This document shows, piece after piece, positions 54,763 through 63,952 of a DNA stretch of 64,000 nucleotides. The stretch covers positions 62,001 to 126,000 of the forward strand of contig NZ_LIGX01000032.1 of the NCBI RefSeq assembly GCF_001683795.1, read 5' to 3'. Under the pieces are notes generated by a model, which ran no database searches, was not told the DNA's origin, and was given only the letters and a program-made list of their open reading frames with translations. Origin of the DNA: Neoakkermansia glycaniphila (GTDB taxonomy: Bacteria; Verrucomicrobiota; Verrucomicrobiia; Verrucomicrobiales; Akkermansiaceae). The first letter of the stretch is position 1, and each line of letters begins with the position of its first letter. The position numbers were made by a program, and so were the translations under genes.

Positions 54763-56031
54763 TTATTGGACGAAGTAGAGGATGGCGGCCGTCAGGAAGA
54801 TGTTGACGACGGCGAGTTCGAAGAAGACGAGCCAGCCGAGCTTCATGACCTGGTCATAGCGGAAGCGGGGCAGCGTCCAGCGCACCCAGACGAAGAAGTA
54901 GCAGAAGAAGAGGAGTTTCAGCAGGAAGGCTATGAACTGGAAGAGGACTGCCCACCACTGGCCGAGGTTGTCGGCGCACCATGCATCGAGGCCGAAGCCC
55001 ATGGACCAGCCTCCGAGGAAGAGGGTGATGACGAGGGCGGAGCCGACGACCATGGCGGCATATTCACCCATGAAGAAGAGGGCGAATTTCATGGAGGAGT
55101 ATTCCGTGTGGTAGCCGCCGACGAGGTCGGTTTCGCATTCGGCCATGTCGAACGGGGTTCGGTTGGCTTCCGCGAAGATGGAGGTGAGGAAGATGATGAA
55201 GCTGATGGCGATGGGGATGAGGAGGATCCAGCGCTGTTCGGAGAGGCCTTCACCCCAGAGCGGGAGGAGCATCCAGCCGTTGTCGGCCTGGTACTGGACG
55301 ATGTTCTGGAGGTTGAGGTGGCCGTAGATCATCAACAGGGGGATGATGGAGAGGCCCATGGAGATTTCGTACGAGATCATCTGGGCGGAGGCGCGGACGC
55401 CGCCAAGGAAGGGGTACTTCGAGTTGGAGGCCCATCCGGCGAGGGTGAGGCCGTATACGGAGATGGAGGCGAGGGCGAATATCCAGAGGAGGCCGATGTC
55501 GAGGTTGGCCACGCACATGGAGATGTTGCCGTATTTGGTTTCGACTTCTCCGGCAAGGGGGAGGACGGCGGCGGTGACGAGCGGCGGAGCCAGGACGAGT
55601 GCCGGAGCGAGCCAGAAGTAGAATTTGCGGACGAAGGGCGGCGTGAAGTCCTGCTTGAGGAAGAGTTTGGCGCCGTCTACCGCGGGCTGGACAAGGCCGA
55701 AGATGGGGATGTCCTTGTCGAGGCGGAAGTATTTGAAGATGCCGGCGAGGCGCCCGTCATGCGGGAATCCGAAGAAGTCCAGCACTTTGACAAAGGGTAT
55801 TTCCTTTTTCGATCCGAGTGAGCGGATGATGGTGAGCGGGATGCCCGCGCGGTTGGGTCCCGGGCGGTCCTGAATGAGGCCCGCGACGCGGCGTTCGATG
55901 AACACGCAGATCGGGATGAAGATGATGACGACGGCAAAGCATACGACGAGCTTGATGAGGGTCGTGATGCTGTAGAACCAGACGGGGTTGCTCAGCAGAT
56001 CGTCGAAGAATTGGCAAATGGCTTCAATCAT
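54763..56031 (-). CDS. nuoH: NADH-quinone oxidoreductase subunit H
   Basis: This 422-residue membrane subunit forms part of the quinone chamber. It has eight or more helices and the family signature VFIERRVAGLIQDRPGPNRA, plus FFGEY-like and ECETDLVGGYHTEYSSMKFA, the latter with conserved Glu residues. It is longer than E. coli NuoH (325), due to an insertion after residue 60 (about LDFFGFPHDGRLAGIFKYFR). Confidence 0.97.
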   Translation of the reverse strand: MIEAICQFFDDLLSNPVWFYSITTLIKLVVCFAVVIIFIPICVFIERRVAGLIQDRPGPNRAGIPLTIIRSLGSKKEIPFVKVLDFFGFPHDGRLAGIFKYFRLDKDIPIFGLVQPAVDGAKLFLKQDFTPPFVRKFYFWLAPALVLAPPLVTAAVLPLAGEVETKYGNISMCVANLDIGLLWIFALASISVYGLTLAGWASNSKYPFLGGVRASAQMISYEISMGLSIIPLLMIYGHLNLQNIVQYQADNGWMLLPLWGEGLSEQRWILLIPIAISFIIFLTSIFAEANRTPFDMAECETDLVGGYHTEYSSMKFALFFMGEYAAMVVGSALVITLFLGGWSMGFGLDAWCADNLGQWWAVLFQFIAFLLKLLFFCYFFVWVRWTLPRFRYDQVMKLGWLVFFELAVVNIFLTAAILYFVQ

Positions 56032-56063
56032 GGTCGTTTTCGTTCAGTCTTGTTCCTGTGTAC

Positions 56064-57800
56064 TTATTTCTTCGCACGTTCGCGTTCGATGAGGGGGATG
56101 GTGACACCCGTTTCGATGAGCTGTTTGCCTTCGTTGTCGATGGCTCCCCATGTGAGGCCCGCAAAGGCTTCGTTGTTACGGGCGAGGAGGAGGAGGACGT
56201 CCTGTGCGGAGGCGCAGGCGGCAAGTTCGGGGTTGTCGCAACCGAGCATGAGGGTGAGGTCGCGCAGGATCTGCCAGTCGTCACGGGCTTCGCCGTGGGG
56301 CATGATGGCGCGGTTGAGTCGCTGGATGCGGCCCGTGACGTTGATCATGGTGCCATATTTTTCGACGAAGGTGACGCCGGGCAGGACGATGTCTGCCTGC
56401 CGCGCGGTGTCGTCGGCGGTGTGGCCGACGGTGAGGAGGTAGTCGAGTTTGCCGAGGTCTTCGGCAGTGAATCCGGCTTCCTGCGTGAGGTCTTCGCCGA
56501 GGGCGATGATGGAGGTGATGCTGCCGTTGCGGACTCCTTCGCGGATGGATTTGAGGGAGTAGCCCGGGCGTTTGATGCCGAGGACGAGTTTGGCTCCGTT
56601 GGTGTTCGGGTTGCGGTCGTCGCTGATGAGCATGTCGTCGTTTTCTCCCTTGCGCGGGACGATTTCGACGGCATCGGTGCCGAGCTGGTGAGCCAGCTGG
56701 GAGACCATGTAGAGTTCTTCGTCGGTCATGCGCGCAGAGGCGATGATGGCGAGGTTTTTCGGCGAGATTTTCTTCAACTGTTCGGCGGCCAGCGAGAGGG
56801 CTGCATCCCATGTGGAGCCGCGGTGCGGTGCGCCGATGTCCGTGCGGACGCAGGGTTGCGTGAGCCGCTGGTCGGAGTTGATGTATTTGTAGTTCAGGCG
56901 GTGGGAGTCGGGCATCCAGCAGGAGTTGACTTCGTCGTTCTGCCTCGGGGTGATGCGGTAGACGGTTTCTTCACGCGTCCAGACGTTGATGTTGATGCCG
57001 GTGCCGCAGTTGACGTCGATGGTCGGGGTGCTCTTGAGGAACCATACGCGCATTTGGAAGCGGAAGTCCTTGGAGGTGAGCGCGCCGACGGGGCAAAGAT
57101 CGACGGTGTTCATGGAGTAGTTGTGGTCGAGCTGGCGGCCCGGGAAGATGGTGATGCGGTTTTCGGTGCCGCGTTGGGACATGCTGAGGACGGGGTCTTT
57201 GGCGATGTCGCGCATGAAGCGGACGCAGCGGCCGCAGAGGACGCAGCGTTCCTGGTCGAGGTTGATGCGCGGGCCGATGTCCATGTTTTTGCCCTTTTTG
57301 GTTTTGGACTCGGTGAAGCGGTGGTATCCCTGGCCGTAGTCGTTGGAGAATTCCTGCAGTTTGCATTCGCCAGCCTGGTCGCAGATGGGGCAGTCCAGCG
57401 GGTGGCTGGTGAGGAAGAATTCAAGGACGCCGCGGCGGGCTTCCGAGGTGACTTTGCCGGTGGTGCGGATGCCCATGTTTTCGCATACGGTGTTGGCGCA
57501 AGCGATGATGGGGCGGGGCATCCACTGGATGGGAAGGTAGCCGTCTTCGTTGTAGCAGGGGGCGTGGCCCGGAGCGAGGCGGGGCGGCATGCCCTGCTCG
57601 ACGAGGCACATGCGGCAGGAGCCGGAGATGGCGAGTTTCGGATGGTAACAGAAGCAGGGGACGGCGACGCCTACGGATTTGCAGGCATCGGCGATGCGCA
57701 TGCCTTTGGGGAATTGATGCCATGTGCCGTTGATCTGGACATTGACCTTACCTTGTGCGGCAGCGATGTCCTTCGGCAATGATGTGGGAGTGGTACTCAT
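56064..57800 (-). CDS. nuoG: NADH-quinone oxidoreductase subunit G (short form)
   Basis: This 578-residue iron-sulfur subunit of the peripheral arm has an N-terminal 2Fe-2S ferredoxin domain (Cys in VPCFCYHPKLAISGSCRMCL), the CPICDQAGECKLQEF motif with a downstream RCVLCGRCVRFM, and a truncated molybdopterin-oxidoreductase fold (LILGIKRPG-type segments, then DDWQILRDLTLMLG). Many NuoG proteins have 680-900 residues. Electrons run through its clusters from NuoE/F to NuoI. Confidence 0.95.
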   Translation of the reverse strand: MSTTPTSLPKDIAAAQGKVNVQINGTWHQFPKGMRIADACKSVGVAVPCFCYHPKLAISGSCRMCLVEQGMPPRLAPGHAPCYNEDGYLPIQWMPRPIIACANTVCENMGIRTTGKVTSEARRGVLEFFLTSHPLDCPICDQAGECKLQEFSNDYGQGYHRFTESKTKKGKNMDIGPRINLDQERCVLCGRCVRFMRDIAKDPVLSMSQRGTENRITIFPGRQLDHNYSMNTVDLCPVGALTSKDFRFQMRVWFLKSTPTIDVNCGTGININVWTREETVYRITPRQNDEVNSCWMPDSHRLNYKYINSDQRLTQPCVRTDIGAPHRGSTWDAALSLAAEQLKKISPKNLAIIASARMTDEELYMVSQLAHQLGTDAVEIVPRKGENDDMLISDDRNPNTNGAKLVLGIKRPGYSLKSIREGVRNGSITSIIALGEDLTQEAGFTAEDLGKLDYLLTVGHTADDTARQADIVLPGVTFVEKYGTMINVTGRIQRLNRAIMPHGEARDDWQILRDLTLMLGCDNPELAACASAQDVLLLLARNNEAFAGLTWGAIDNEGKQLIETGVTIPLIERERAKK

Positions 57801-57822
57801 GTTGTGGCAGGAAGGTGGCGGG

Positions 57823-59226
57823 TTATTCGCGGACGAGGTATTGGGCGGCGGCCTTGGCTTCCGGTGTGTGGGGAAGGAGGGCGTTGATGGGTTTGGTCAG
57901 GGCGAGGAATTCTTCGCGGAATTTGGCGACCATGGCTTCGGTGGGCCATGATGCTGCTTCACCGAAGGCGCAGACGGTTTTGCCTTCGATCTGGTAGGCG
58001 ACCTGTTCGAGAAGGTCGACGTCTTCCGGGGAGGCTTCACCTTTGAGCATGCGGTCGGTGAGTTTGAGCATCCACGGGCAGCCTTCGCGGCAGGGAGTGC
58101 ACTGGCCGCAGGATTCGTGGGCGTAGAATTTGTTGAGGTTGTTGAGCATGGCGGGCATGCTGCGGGAGTCGTCCATGACGATGACGCCGCCGGAACCGGC
58201 CATGGAGCCGTATTGGGCGATGGAGTCGAGGTCGAGCGGTACGTCGAAGATGGTGAGTTCGCGGATGGTGCCGTCTGCATTGCGTCCTTTCAGGACTTCA
58301 TCGCAGCGCATGACTTTGGAGGAGGAGCCGCCGGGGATGATGGCCTTGAAGGTGCGGCCTTCTCTGGGGCCTCCGCAAAGGTCGTACAGGAGTTCGCCGA
58401 AGGTGATGGAGCCGGAGACGATTTCGTAGTAGCCGGGTTTTTTCACGTCGCCCGATACGCCGATGATGCGGGTGCCGGGGGAGCGTTGTGCGCCGATCCG
58501 GCTGTAGGCCTCGCCGCCCATGTCGATGATGTGTTTGACTTGGCAGAGGGATTCGACGTTGTTGACGATGGTGGGGCAGCCGTAGAGGCCGATGGCTGCG
58601 GGGAAGTAGGGGGGCTTGATGCGCGGGTAGGGGCGCACGCCTTCGATGGAGTTGATGAGGGAGGTTTCTTCACCGCAGATGTAGGCGCCTGCGCCGCGCT
58701 GGACGATGATTTCGAGGTCGAAGCCGGAGCCGCAGATGTTGCTGCCGAGGAAGCCTTTCTGTTTGGCGTCTTCGAGGGATTTGACCATGAGTTTGGCCGC
58801 TTCCGGGAATTCTTCGCGCATGTAGATGATGCCGAAGTGGGCACCGACGGCGTAGCACGAGATGATCATGCCTTCGATTAGCTGGTGCGGGTCCTGATGG
58901 ACGACGTAGCGGTCCTTGAAGGTGCCGGGTTCGGATTCGTCGCAGTTGCAGACGAGGTAAACGGGCTTGGTGTTGCCTTTCGGGATGAACGTCCACTTGA
59001 CGCCGGTGGGGAAGCCTGCGCCGCCACGGCCGCGGAGGCCGCTTTTCTTGACTTCGTCGATGACTTGCGCGGGTTCCATCTTGAGGGCCTTTTTCAAGGT
59101 TTCGTAGGCTCCGTCCTTGATGGCGGTTTCGATGGAGGGGTCCCAGTCGGCACGGTCCACATTTTTGAAGATGCGGCGCGTTTCCTTGGGGTGAGGTTCC
59201 TTTCCGGGCTTGTAGGTGATGCTCAT
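57823..59226 (-). CDS. nuoF: NADH-quinone oxidoreductase subunit F
   Basis: This 467-residue subunit binds FMN and NADH and one 4Fe-4S cluster (N3). The signatures are GRGGAGFPTGVKW, CNCDESEPGTFKDR, and the cluster motif ESCGQCTPCREGC with a later Cys. It oxidises NADH and passes electrons to the NuoE/G clusters. Its length is close to the usual 430-450. Confidence 0.98.
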   Translation of the reverse strand: MSITYKPGKEPHPKETRRIFKNVDRADWDPSIETAIKDGAYETLKKALKMEPAQVIDEVKKSGLRGRGGAGFPTGVKWTFIPKGNTKPVYLVCNCDESEPGTFKDRYVVHQDPHQLIEGMIISCYAVGAHFGIIYMREEFPEAAKLMVKSLEDAKQKGFLGSNICGSGFDLEIIVQRGAGAYICGEETSLINSIEGVRPYPRIKPPYFPAAIGLYGCPTIVNNVESLCQVKHIIDMGGEAYSRIGAQRSPGTRIIGVSGDVKKPGYYEIVSGSITFGELLYDLCGGPREGRTFKAIIPGGSSSKVMRCDEVLKGRNADGTIRELTIFDVPLDLDSIAQYGSMAGSGGVIVMDDSRSMPAMLNNLNKFYAHESCGQCTPCREGCPWMLKLTDRMLKGEASPEDVDLLEQVAYQIEGKTVCAFGEAASWPTEAMVAKFREEFLALTKPINALLPHTPEAKAAAQYLVRE

Positions 59227-59247
59227 GGTCGGTGGAAAGTGAAGGGG

Positions 59248-59829
59248 TTACTTGCCCGCGTAGGTGCTGATGAGGTCGTCGGCCTTGTCGGGGGTGACGA
59301 GGGAGTGGGTGTGGTCGTTGACCATGACGGAGGGGGCGAAGCCGCACTGGGCGAGGCATTCGACGAATTCGATGCTCCAGAGGCCGTCCGGGCTCACACC
59401 GATAGGGTTGTCGTGGTTGATGGCTTTTTTGTCGATGCCGACTTTTTCGCAGAGCGTGTCGAAGAGGTCTTCGCTGCCGGCCATGGCGCAGGAGAGGGTG
59501 CGGCAGACTCGGATGTGGAATTTGCCGGGGCAGCTCTGGCGAAGGCCGGGATAGAAGGTGACGATGCCGATGACGTGGGCAGGGGTGCATCCGATCTGTT
59601 CCGCAACCCAGATGACTGAGTCTCCGCAGATGTAGCCGAACCTTTTCTGGATTTCATGCAGGATCGGGACGGCGGCGGACTGGGCCTTGCCTTCGGGGTA
59701 CAGCGAGATGATGCGTTTGGCTTCGGCCGTGAGTTCGGGCGTGACGCGGAATTTCTCGTAATGTTGTTCGCCCGGGCTGGGTTTGTGCTCGACGATGGCG
59801 TCGAAGTTGTTGGCGGGAGATTCGGACAT
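59248..59829 (-). CDS. nuoE: NADH-quinone oxidoreductase subunit E
   Basis: This 193-residue thioredoxin-like subunit has a 2Fe-2S cluster (N1a). Four Cys are in place: CRTLSCAMAGS and ECLAQCGFAPSV. The N-terminal helical part (EAKRIISLYPEGKAQSAAV) is typical. It partners NuoF. Confidence 0.97.
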   Translation of the reverse strand: MSESPANNFDAIVEHKPSPGEQHYEKFRVTPELTAEAKRIISLYPEGKAQSAAVPILHEIQKRFGYICGDSVIWVAEQIGCTPAHVIGIVTFYPGLRQSCPGKFHIRVCRTLSCAMAGSEDLFDTLCEKVGIDKKAINHDNPIGVSPDGLWSIEFVECLAQCGFAPSVMVNDHTHSLVTPDKADDLISTYAGK

Positions 59830-59862
59830 GATGCAGTGAGATTGGTGGAGGAGTTCGGTTGT

Positions 59863-61104
59863 TTAGCGGTCGCATTCGCCTTGCACGAAGTCGAAGGAGC
59901 CCAGAATGGCGGGAATGTCGGATACGAGGTGGCCGGGGATCAGTTCGGGCAGCACGGAGAGGGAGCAGAAGGAGGGAGAGCGCACTTTCATGCGGTTCGG
60001 GATGCCGCCGCCCTTGGAGTCGATGAAGAAGCCGAGTTCACCTTTGGGATTTTCGGCGGCGAAGTAGACCTGGCCCGCAGGGGCATCCACGCACATGGTG
60101 GAGACCATGAATTGGCGGATGAGTTCCTCCATGCCGGTCATGACGGCCTGTTTTTCCGGGAGAATTCCTTTGTCCGTCTGGACGTTGATGGGGCCGGAGG
60201 GCATTTTTTCGCAGACCTGGCGGACGATGCGGACGGATTGGCGCATTTCTTCGGCGCGTACCATGAAGCGGTCGTAGCAGTCGCCGTGTTCGCCGATGGG
60301 GATGTCGAAGTCGTAGTTTTCGTAGCCGAGGTAGGGGTTGGTCTTGCGGAGGTCGCGTTTGACGCCGGATGCTCGGAGGTTCGGGCCGGTCATGCCGTAC
60401 TGGAGTACCTGTTCCTTCGTGAGGGTGCCGACGCCGACGAGGCGGTCGACGAAGATTTTGTTTTTGAGCAGCAGGGCCTGGATTTCGTCGATGGTTTTTT
60501 CGCAGCTGTCGCAGAAGGCGAAGATTTCCTTTTCAAGTCCGGCAGGGAGGTCGCGGGTCTGGCCGCCGATGCGGGTGTAGGAGGATGTGAAGCGTGCGCC
60601 GCAGATCTGTTCGTAGAAGTTGTGCACTTTTTCGCGTTCTTCGTAGCAGTAGAGGAAGACGGTCATGGCGCCTACGTCCATGGCATACACGCCGACGCCG
60701 AGGAAGCAGGAGGAGAGGCGGGAGAGTTCGCAGCACAAGACGCGGAGGGCTTTGCCCCGTTCGGGAAGTTCCCAGCCCATGAGTTTTTCGACGGCGCAGG
60801 CATAGGCGATGTTGTTGCTCATCGGCGCGAGGTAGTCGAAGCGGTCGGTGTAGGTGACGAACTGGTTGTAGTGGATGCTTTCACCGATTTTTTCCATGCC
60901 GCGGTGCAGGTGGCCGACGACGGGGTCGCACTTGGTGACGACTTCGCCGTCGAGCTCCAGAGCCAGACGAAGCACGCCGTGTGTTGCCGGGTGGGACGGA
61001 CCCATGTTGAGCATCATCGTTTCGCTCAGATTATCAACCTTGTTCGACATGTAGTCCAGTGCCGCTGTAGCATCGGGGACGGAAAGAATGGTGCTCGTCT
61101 TCAT
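59863..61104 (-). CDS. nuoD: NADH-quinone oxidoreductase subunit D
   Basis: This 413-residue 49-kDa subunit forms the quinone site. It shows MNMGPSHPATHGVLRLALEL, VGHLHRGMEKIGE, GVYAMDVGAMTVFLYCYEER and the C-terminal EIxxxLGSFDFVQGECDR. It is a separate NuoD, not a NuoCD fusion. It is the first gene of the operon; nuoA, nuoB and nuoC are not upstream of it in this window. The ATG at 61104 is preferred to a TTG nine codons upstream. Confidence 0.98.
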   Translation of the reverse strand: MKTSTILSVPDATAALDYMSNKVDNLSETMMLNMGPSHPATHGVLRLALELDGEVVTKCDPVVGHLHRGMEKIGESIHYNQFVTYTDRFDYLAPMSNNIAYACAVEKLMGWELPERGKALRVLCCELSRLSSCFLGVGVYAMDVGAMTVFLYCYEEREKVHNFYEQICGARFTSSYTRIGGQTRDLPAGLEKEIFAFCDSCEKTIDEIQALLLKNKIFVDRLVGVGTLTKEQVLQYGMTGPNLRASGVKRDLRKTNPYLGYENYDFDIPIGEHGDCYDRFMVRAEEMRQSVRIVRQVCEKMPSGPINVQTDKGILPEKQAVMTGMEELIRQFMVSTMCVDAPAGQVYFAAENPKGELGFFIDSKGGGIPNRMKVRSPSFCSLSVLPELIPGHLVSDIPAILGSFDFVQGECDR

Positions 61105-61269
61105 ATTTCCAGGCGCGCTCTTTGTGAGCAAATTTGTGCGGAGACATTTAACAGGAGAAGGAGGGGGACTGCAAGTCTAAAGTCGCCTTGGAAGGTTCTT
61201 TTCTCGGGTGCCACGAAAGGTTTTCTGCGGCTTCCACGTATTTTTTTCGTCCTTTTTTCAACTTTATGG

Positions 61270-61297
61270 TTGAAGTATGTGTCCAAATTCCTACAAT
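61270..61297 (+). promoter_or_regulatory. Promoter of the FHA-domain gene
   Basis: TTGAAG (61270-61275), 16 bp, TACAAT (61292-61297). The ATG at 61315 is 17 nt past the -10. No Shine-Dalgarno sequence is present (TCTCTCCTCTATG). Confidence 0.6.
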
Positions 61298-61314
61298 TCG
61301 CTTATCTCTCCTCT

Positions 61315-62034
61315 ATGGGTTCCACGACATCCATTACTCATTCGCTTACGACTGCGCTGACGGAAGAAGATTCCGTGAAGGCGCGGTGTATGCTGCTGAC
61401 GAAGCAGGCGGAGCGGCTTGAGGCGGCGGTTATGGCTTTCCGGAATGAGGTGGAGGAGCTGCGGCGCAGTCTCGGCAGCCGGAATACGACAGGCCCGGAG
61501 GCTCAGACGCGGTTGAAGGTTCCGGTCGGGAAGCGTGCGGAGACGACCAATTCCGCATCCAATGATCCAATTTATCTGCGGCCGCTGGCCAAGCGCGATT
61601 ATTTGCGTACGAAGTGGAAGCTCGGCAAGGGGTTGCCTTCCGCCATGACGGCGACGCAGGAGATTCCGATGCTGCCGCCGCGCGCTGACGATTTGCGTTC
61701 GGTGACGGGGCATTTGAAGCTTTCCGGCATGTTGCTGGACGGGCAGAACTGGGAGTCGGTGACGGCTTTGTCGCAGATTGCCGTGTCTCAGGGAGCGATT
61801 ATCGGGCGCGATTCGGCCGTGTGCCTGATCCGTGTGCCGGATTCCGGCGTTTCGCGTCAGCATGCGAAGTTGTTTTATTCGGCTCAGGGGCTGACGATCC
61901 AGGATCTCGGTTCCAAGAACGGTTTGTCCGTCAACGGTGTAGCCCTGACTCCGGAAGATGCTCCCCGCCATTTGTCGCGTGGGGATATTATTGATCTCGG
62001 CGATGTGTCGCTGTTGGTGGATATGACGGCCTGA
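61315..62034 (+). CDS. FHA-domain protein
   Basis: This 239-residue protein has a coiled-coil-like N-terminus (residues 10-52, TALTEEDSVKARCMLLTKQA..RNEVEELRRSLGS), a variable linker, and a C-terminal FHA domain with the four signature patches: GAIIGRDS, SGVSRQHAKL, LGSKNGLSVNG and DIIDLGDVSLLV. FHA domains bind phosphothreonine in partner proteins. The kinase or partner is not in this window. It lies between nuoD (divergent) and recJ (convergent). The open frame upstream of the ATG is antisense to nuoD and is not part of the gene. Confidence 0.93.
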   Translation: MGSTTSITHSLTTALTEEDSVKARCMLLTKQAERLEAAVMAFRNEVEELRRSLGSRNTTGPEAQTRLKVPVGKRAETTNSASNDPIYLRPLAKRDYLRTKWKLGKGLPSAMTATQEIPMLPPRADDLRSVTGHLKLSGMLLDGQNWESVTALSQIAVSQGAIIGRDSAVCLIRVPDSGVSRQHAKLFYSAQGLTIQDLGSKNGLSVNGVALTPEDAPRHLSRGDIIDLGDVSLLVDMTA

Positions 62035-62061
62035 CGGGGCTTTGTTTGCGCGTTGCGTTTT

Positions 62062-63768
62062 TCAGGGTTCGGAAGAGCGGATGTCCTGAATGGAGATGGA
62101 GAGGGAGGATCGTCCGCGCCAGACGTTGCGCGTGATGGTGAAGGCGATGTCCCAGGGGGGATCGGGGAGGCGCATTTCGCCGCCGTTGAAGTAGATGGCG
62201 TCGTGTTCGGAGACTCCCTGTTTGAGGAAGAGTCGCAGGTGGTTGCCTTGAAGCCGTTTCGGCACGTCCGTGAGCGCGATGTTGCGGGACATGAAGACGG
62301 GCTGTGGGTTGGTGTTGCCGAAGGGTTCGAGGAGTTCGTAGCTGTCGAGCAGGTCGAGAGTCAGTTCCGGGAAGGTGACTTCGGCATCGATGTGGAGGAT
62401 GGGTTTGCGCTGTTTTTCCGAGGTGGTTTCCCGGACGAAGGCGTTGAAGGCTTTGCGGAAGGCGTCGAGTTTTTCTTCGCGGATGACGAGGCCTGCCGCC
62501 ATGTCGTGTCCGCCGCCGGATTCGAGGTGTTCGGCGCAGTGGTGGATTGCCTGTACGAGGGAGACGCCGGGGATGGAGCGGCCCGAGCCTTTGCCGAGGC
62601 CGTTTTCATCGATGGAGATGATGAAGGTGGGTTTGTGATAGCGGCGCATGAGCAGGGAGGCGACGATGCCGACGACGCCCGGGTGCCATGTAGGGGAGCC
62701 GAGGACGATGACGTGGTCGTTGGCCGGGTCGAAATGCCGGTGGAGCATGTCGATGGCTTCCATGCGAATTTTTTCTTCTTCCGCCTGGCGCGCCTTGTTG
62801 TGGGAGTCGAGGCGCTGGGCGAGAGCGCGGGCGCGAATCGAATCCTGCGTGATGAGGAGTTCGACGGCGTCGAGCGGAGAGTCCATGCGTCCGGCGGCAT
62901 TGATGCGCGGGCCGATGCGGAAGCTGACGTGGGAGGCGCTGGGCGAGCGGTTCATGCCTGCGACTTCGTTCAGGGCGAGGAGGCCGATGTTTCTTCCTTC
63001 GCCGAGGACTTTGAGTCCGTAGCGGGTGAGGAGGCGGTTTTCCGCGACGAGGGGAACGATGTCCGCCACGGTGGCGATGGCGACGATGTCCAGATAGTGT
63101 TTGAGGTCGAAGCCGGGCACTTTGCGTTCCTTGAGGAGTGCGTGTGCCAGTTTGAAGACGACTCCGGCGCTGCACAGGTAGGTGAGCGGGCTTTCGGTTT
63201 CGAGTTTGGCGTTGATGACGGCGACGGCGTCCGGCCTGCCGAGAGGGCCTGCTTCGTGGTGGTCGAGTATGATGACGTCGATTCCCATGGCCTGAAGTGC
63301 GGCAACTTCTTCGACGGAGGATGTGCCGCAGTCTACGGTGATGAGGAGGTTCGGCAGGGGGCCTTCGCGCATGCAGCGGGCAATGCCCGCTTCGCTGAGT
63401 CCGTAGCCTTCCTGCGTGCGGATGGGGATGAAGAAGCGGGGCGCTGCGCCATACGCGCGGAGGATGGCGCGGAGGAGGGTGACGGAGCCTACGCCGTCGA
63501 CGTCGTAGTCGCCGTAGATGCAGATTTCCTGCCGGTTGTCGATGGCGTCGAAGATGCGCGCGACGGCCTTGTCCATTTCCGCGAGGGAGAATGGGTCGCC
63601 CAGGTCCGCAAGGCGCGGATAGAGGAATTTTTCGGCCTGTTCCTTTCCGGTGATGCCCCGTTGTGCCAGCAGTTTGCGAACGAGTGGGGGCAGTAGAGTG
63701 TTCAGTTCGGGACCAAAGTCGATTCCACCAACAGTCGGGCGCATTTCCCAACTGAAATTCGTACTCAT
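62062..63768 (-). CDS. recJ: Single-stranded-DNA-specific exonuclease RecJ
   Basis: This 568-residue 5'-3' exonuclease acts in RecF-type repair and mismatch repair. The DHH-family motifs are intact: IYGDYDVDGVGS near residue 84, VDCGTSS near 148, LDHHEAGPLG near 171, and the DHHA1 block GSPTWHPGVVGIVASLL with the GGGHDMAAGL motif later. A C-terminal OB-like domain binds ssDNA. Length is normal (about 560-580). Confidence 0.98.
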   Translation of the reverse strand: MSTNFSWEMRPTVGGIDFGPELNTLLPPLVRKLLAQRGITGKEQAEKFLYPRLADLGDPFSLAEMDKAVARIFDAIDNRQEICIYGDYDVDGVGSVTLLRAILRAYGAAPRFFIPIRTQEGYGLSEAGIARCMREGPLPNLLITVDCGTSSVEEVAALQAMGIDVIILDHHEAGPLGRPDAVAVINAKLETESPLTYLCSAGVVFKLAHALLKERKVPGFDLKHYLDIVAIATVADIVPLVAENRLLTRYGLKVLGEGRNIGLLALNEVAGMNRSPSASHVSFRIGPRINAAGRMDSPLDAVELLITQDSIRARALAQRLDSHNKARQAEEEKIRMEAIDMLHRHFDPANDHVIVLGSPTWHPGVVGIVASLLMRRYHKPTFIISIDENGLGKGSGRSIPGVSLVQAIHHCAEHLESGGGHDMAAGLVIREEKLDAFRKAFNAFVRETTSEKQRKPILHIDAEVTFPELTLDLLDSYELLEPFGNTNPQPVFMSRNIALTDVPKRLQGNHLRLFLKQGVSEHDAIYFNGGEMRLPDPPWDIAFTITRNVWRGRSSLSISIQDIRSSEP

Positions 63769-63915
63769 AGGATGTTTATACCTTTTTTGCCCGGGGGAGT
63801 CAAGAATTCATGTGGCTGCTGCCTGAATGAACCGTGCATGACGGCCGGCGGTTCGGAGGATGGGATGAGATGCGGAGAGGCATGTATCGCCTTCCGGCGA
63901 TGACCGGGTTTCTTC

Positions 63916-63944
63916 TTGCTGTGAAGGAGGGCTCCTGTTTTAAT
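63916..63944 (+). promoter_or_regulatory. Promoter of the last gene
   Basis: TTGCTG (63916-63921), 17 bp, TTTAAT (63939-63944). The -10 ends 8 nt before the ATG at 63953, another near-leaderless geometry. Confidence 0.5.
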
Positions 63945-63952
63945 GAATGGCG

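Noticed and set aside
59656-61314. Plus-strand frame joined to the FHA gene upstream of its ATG
   Set aside because: The upstream part is antisense to nuoD and nuoE; the real FHA protein starts at 61315.
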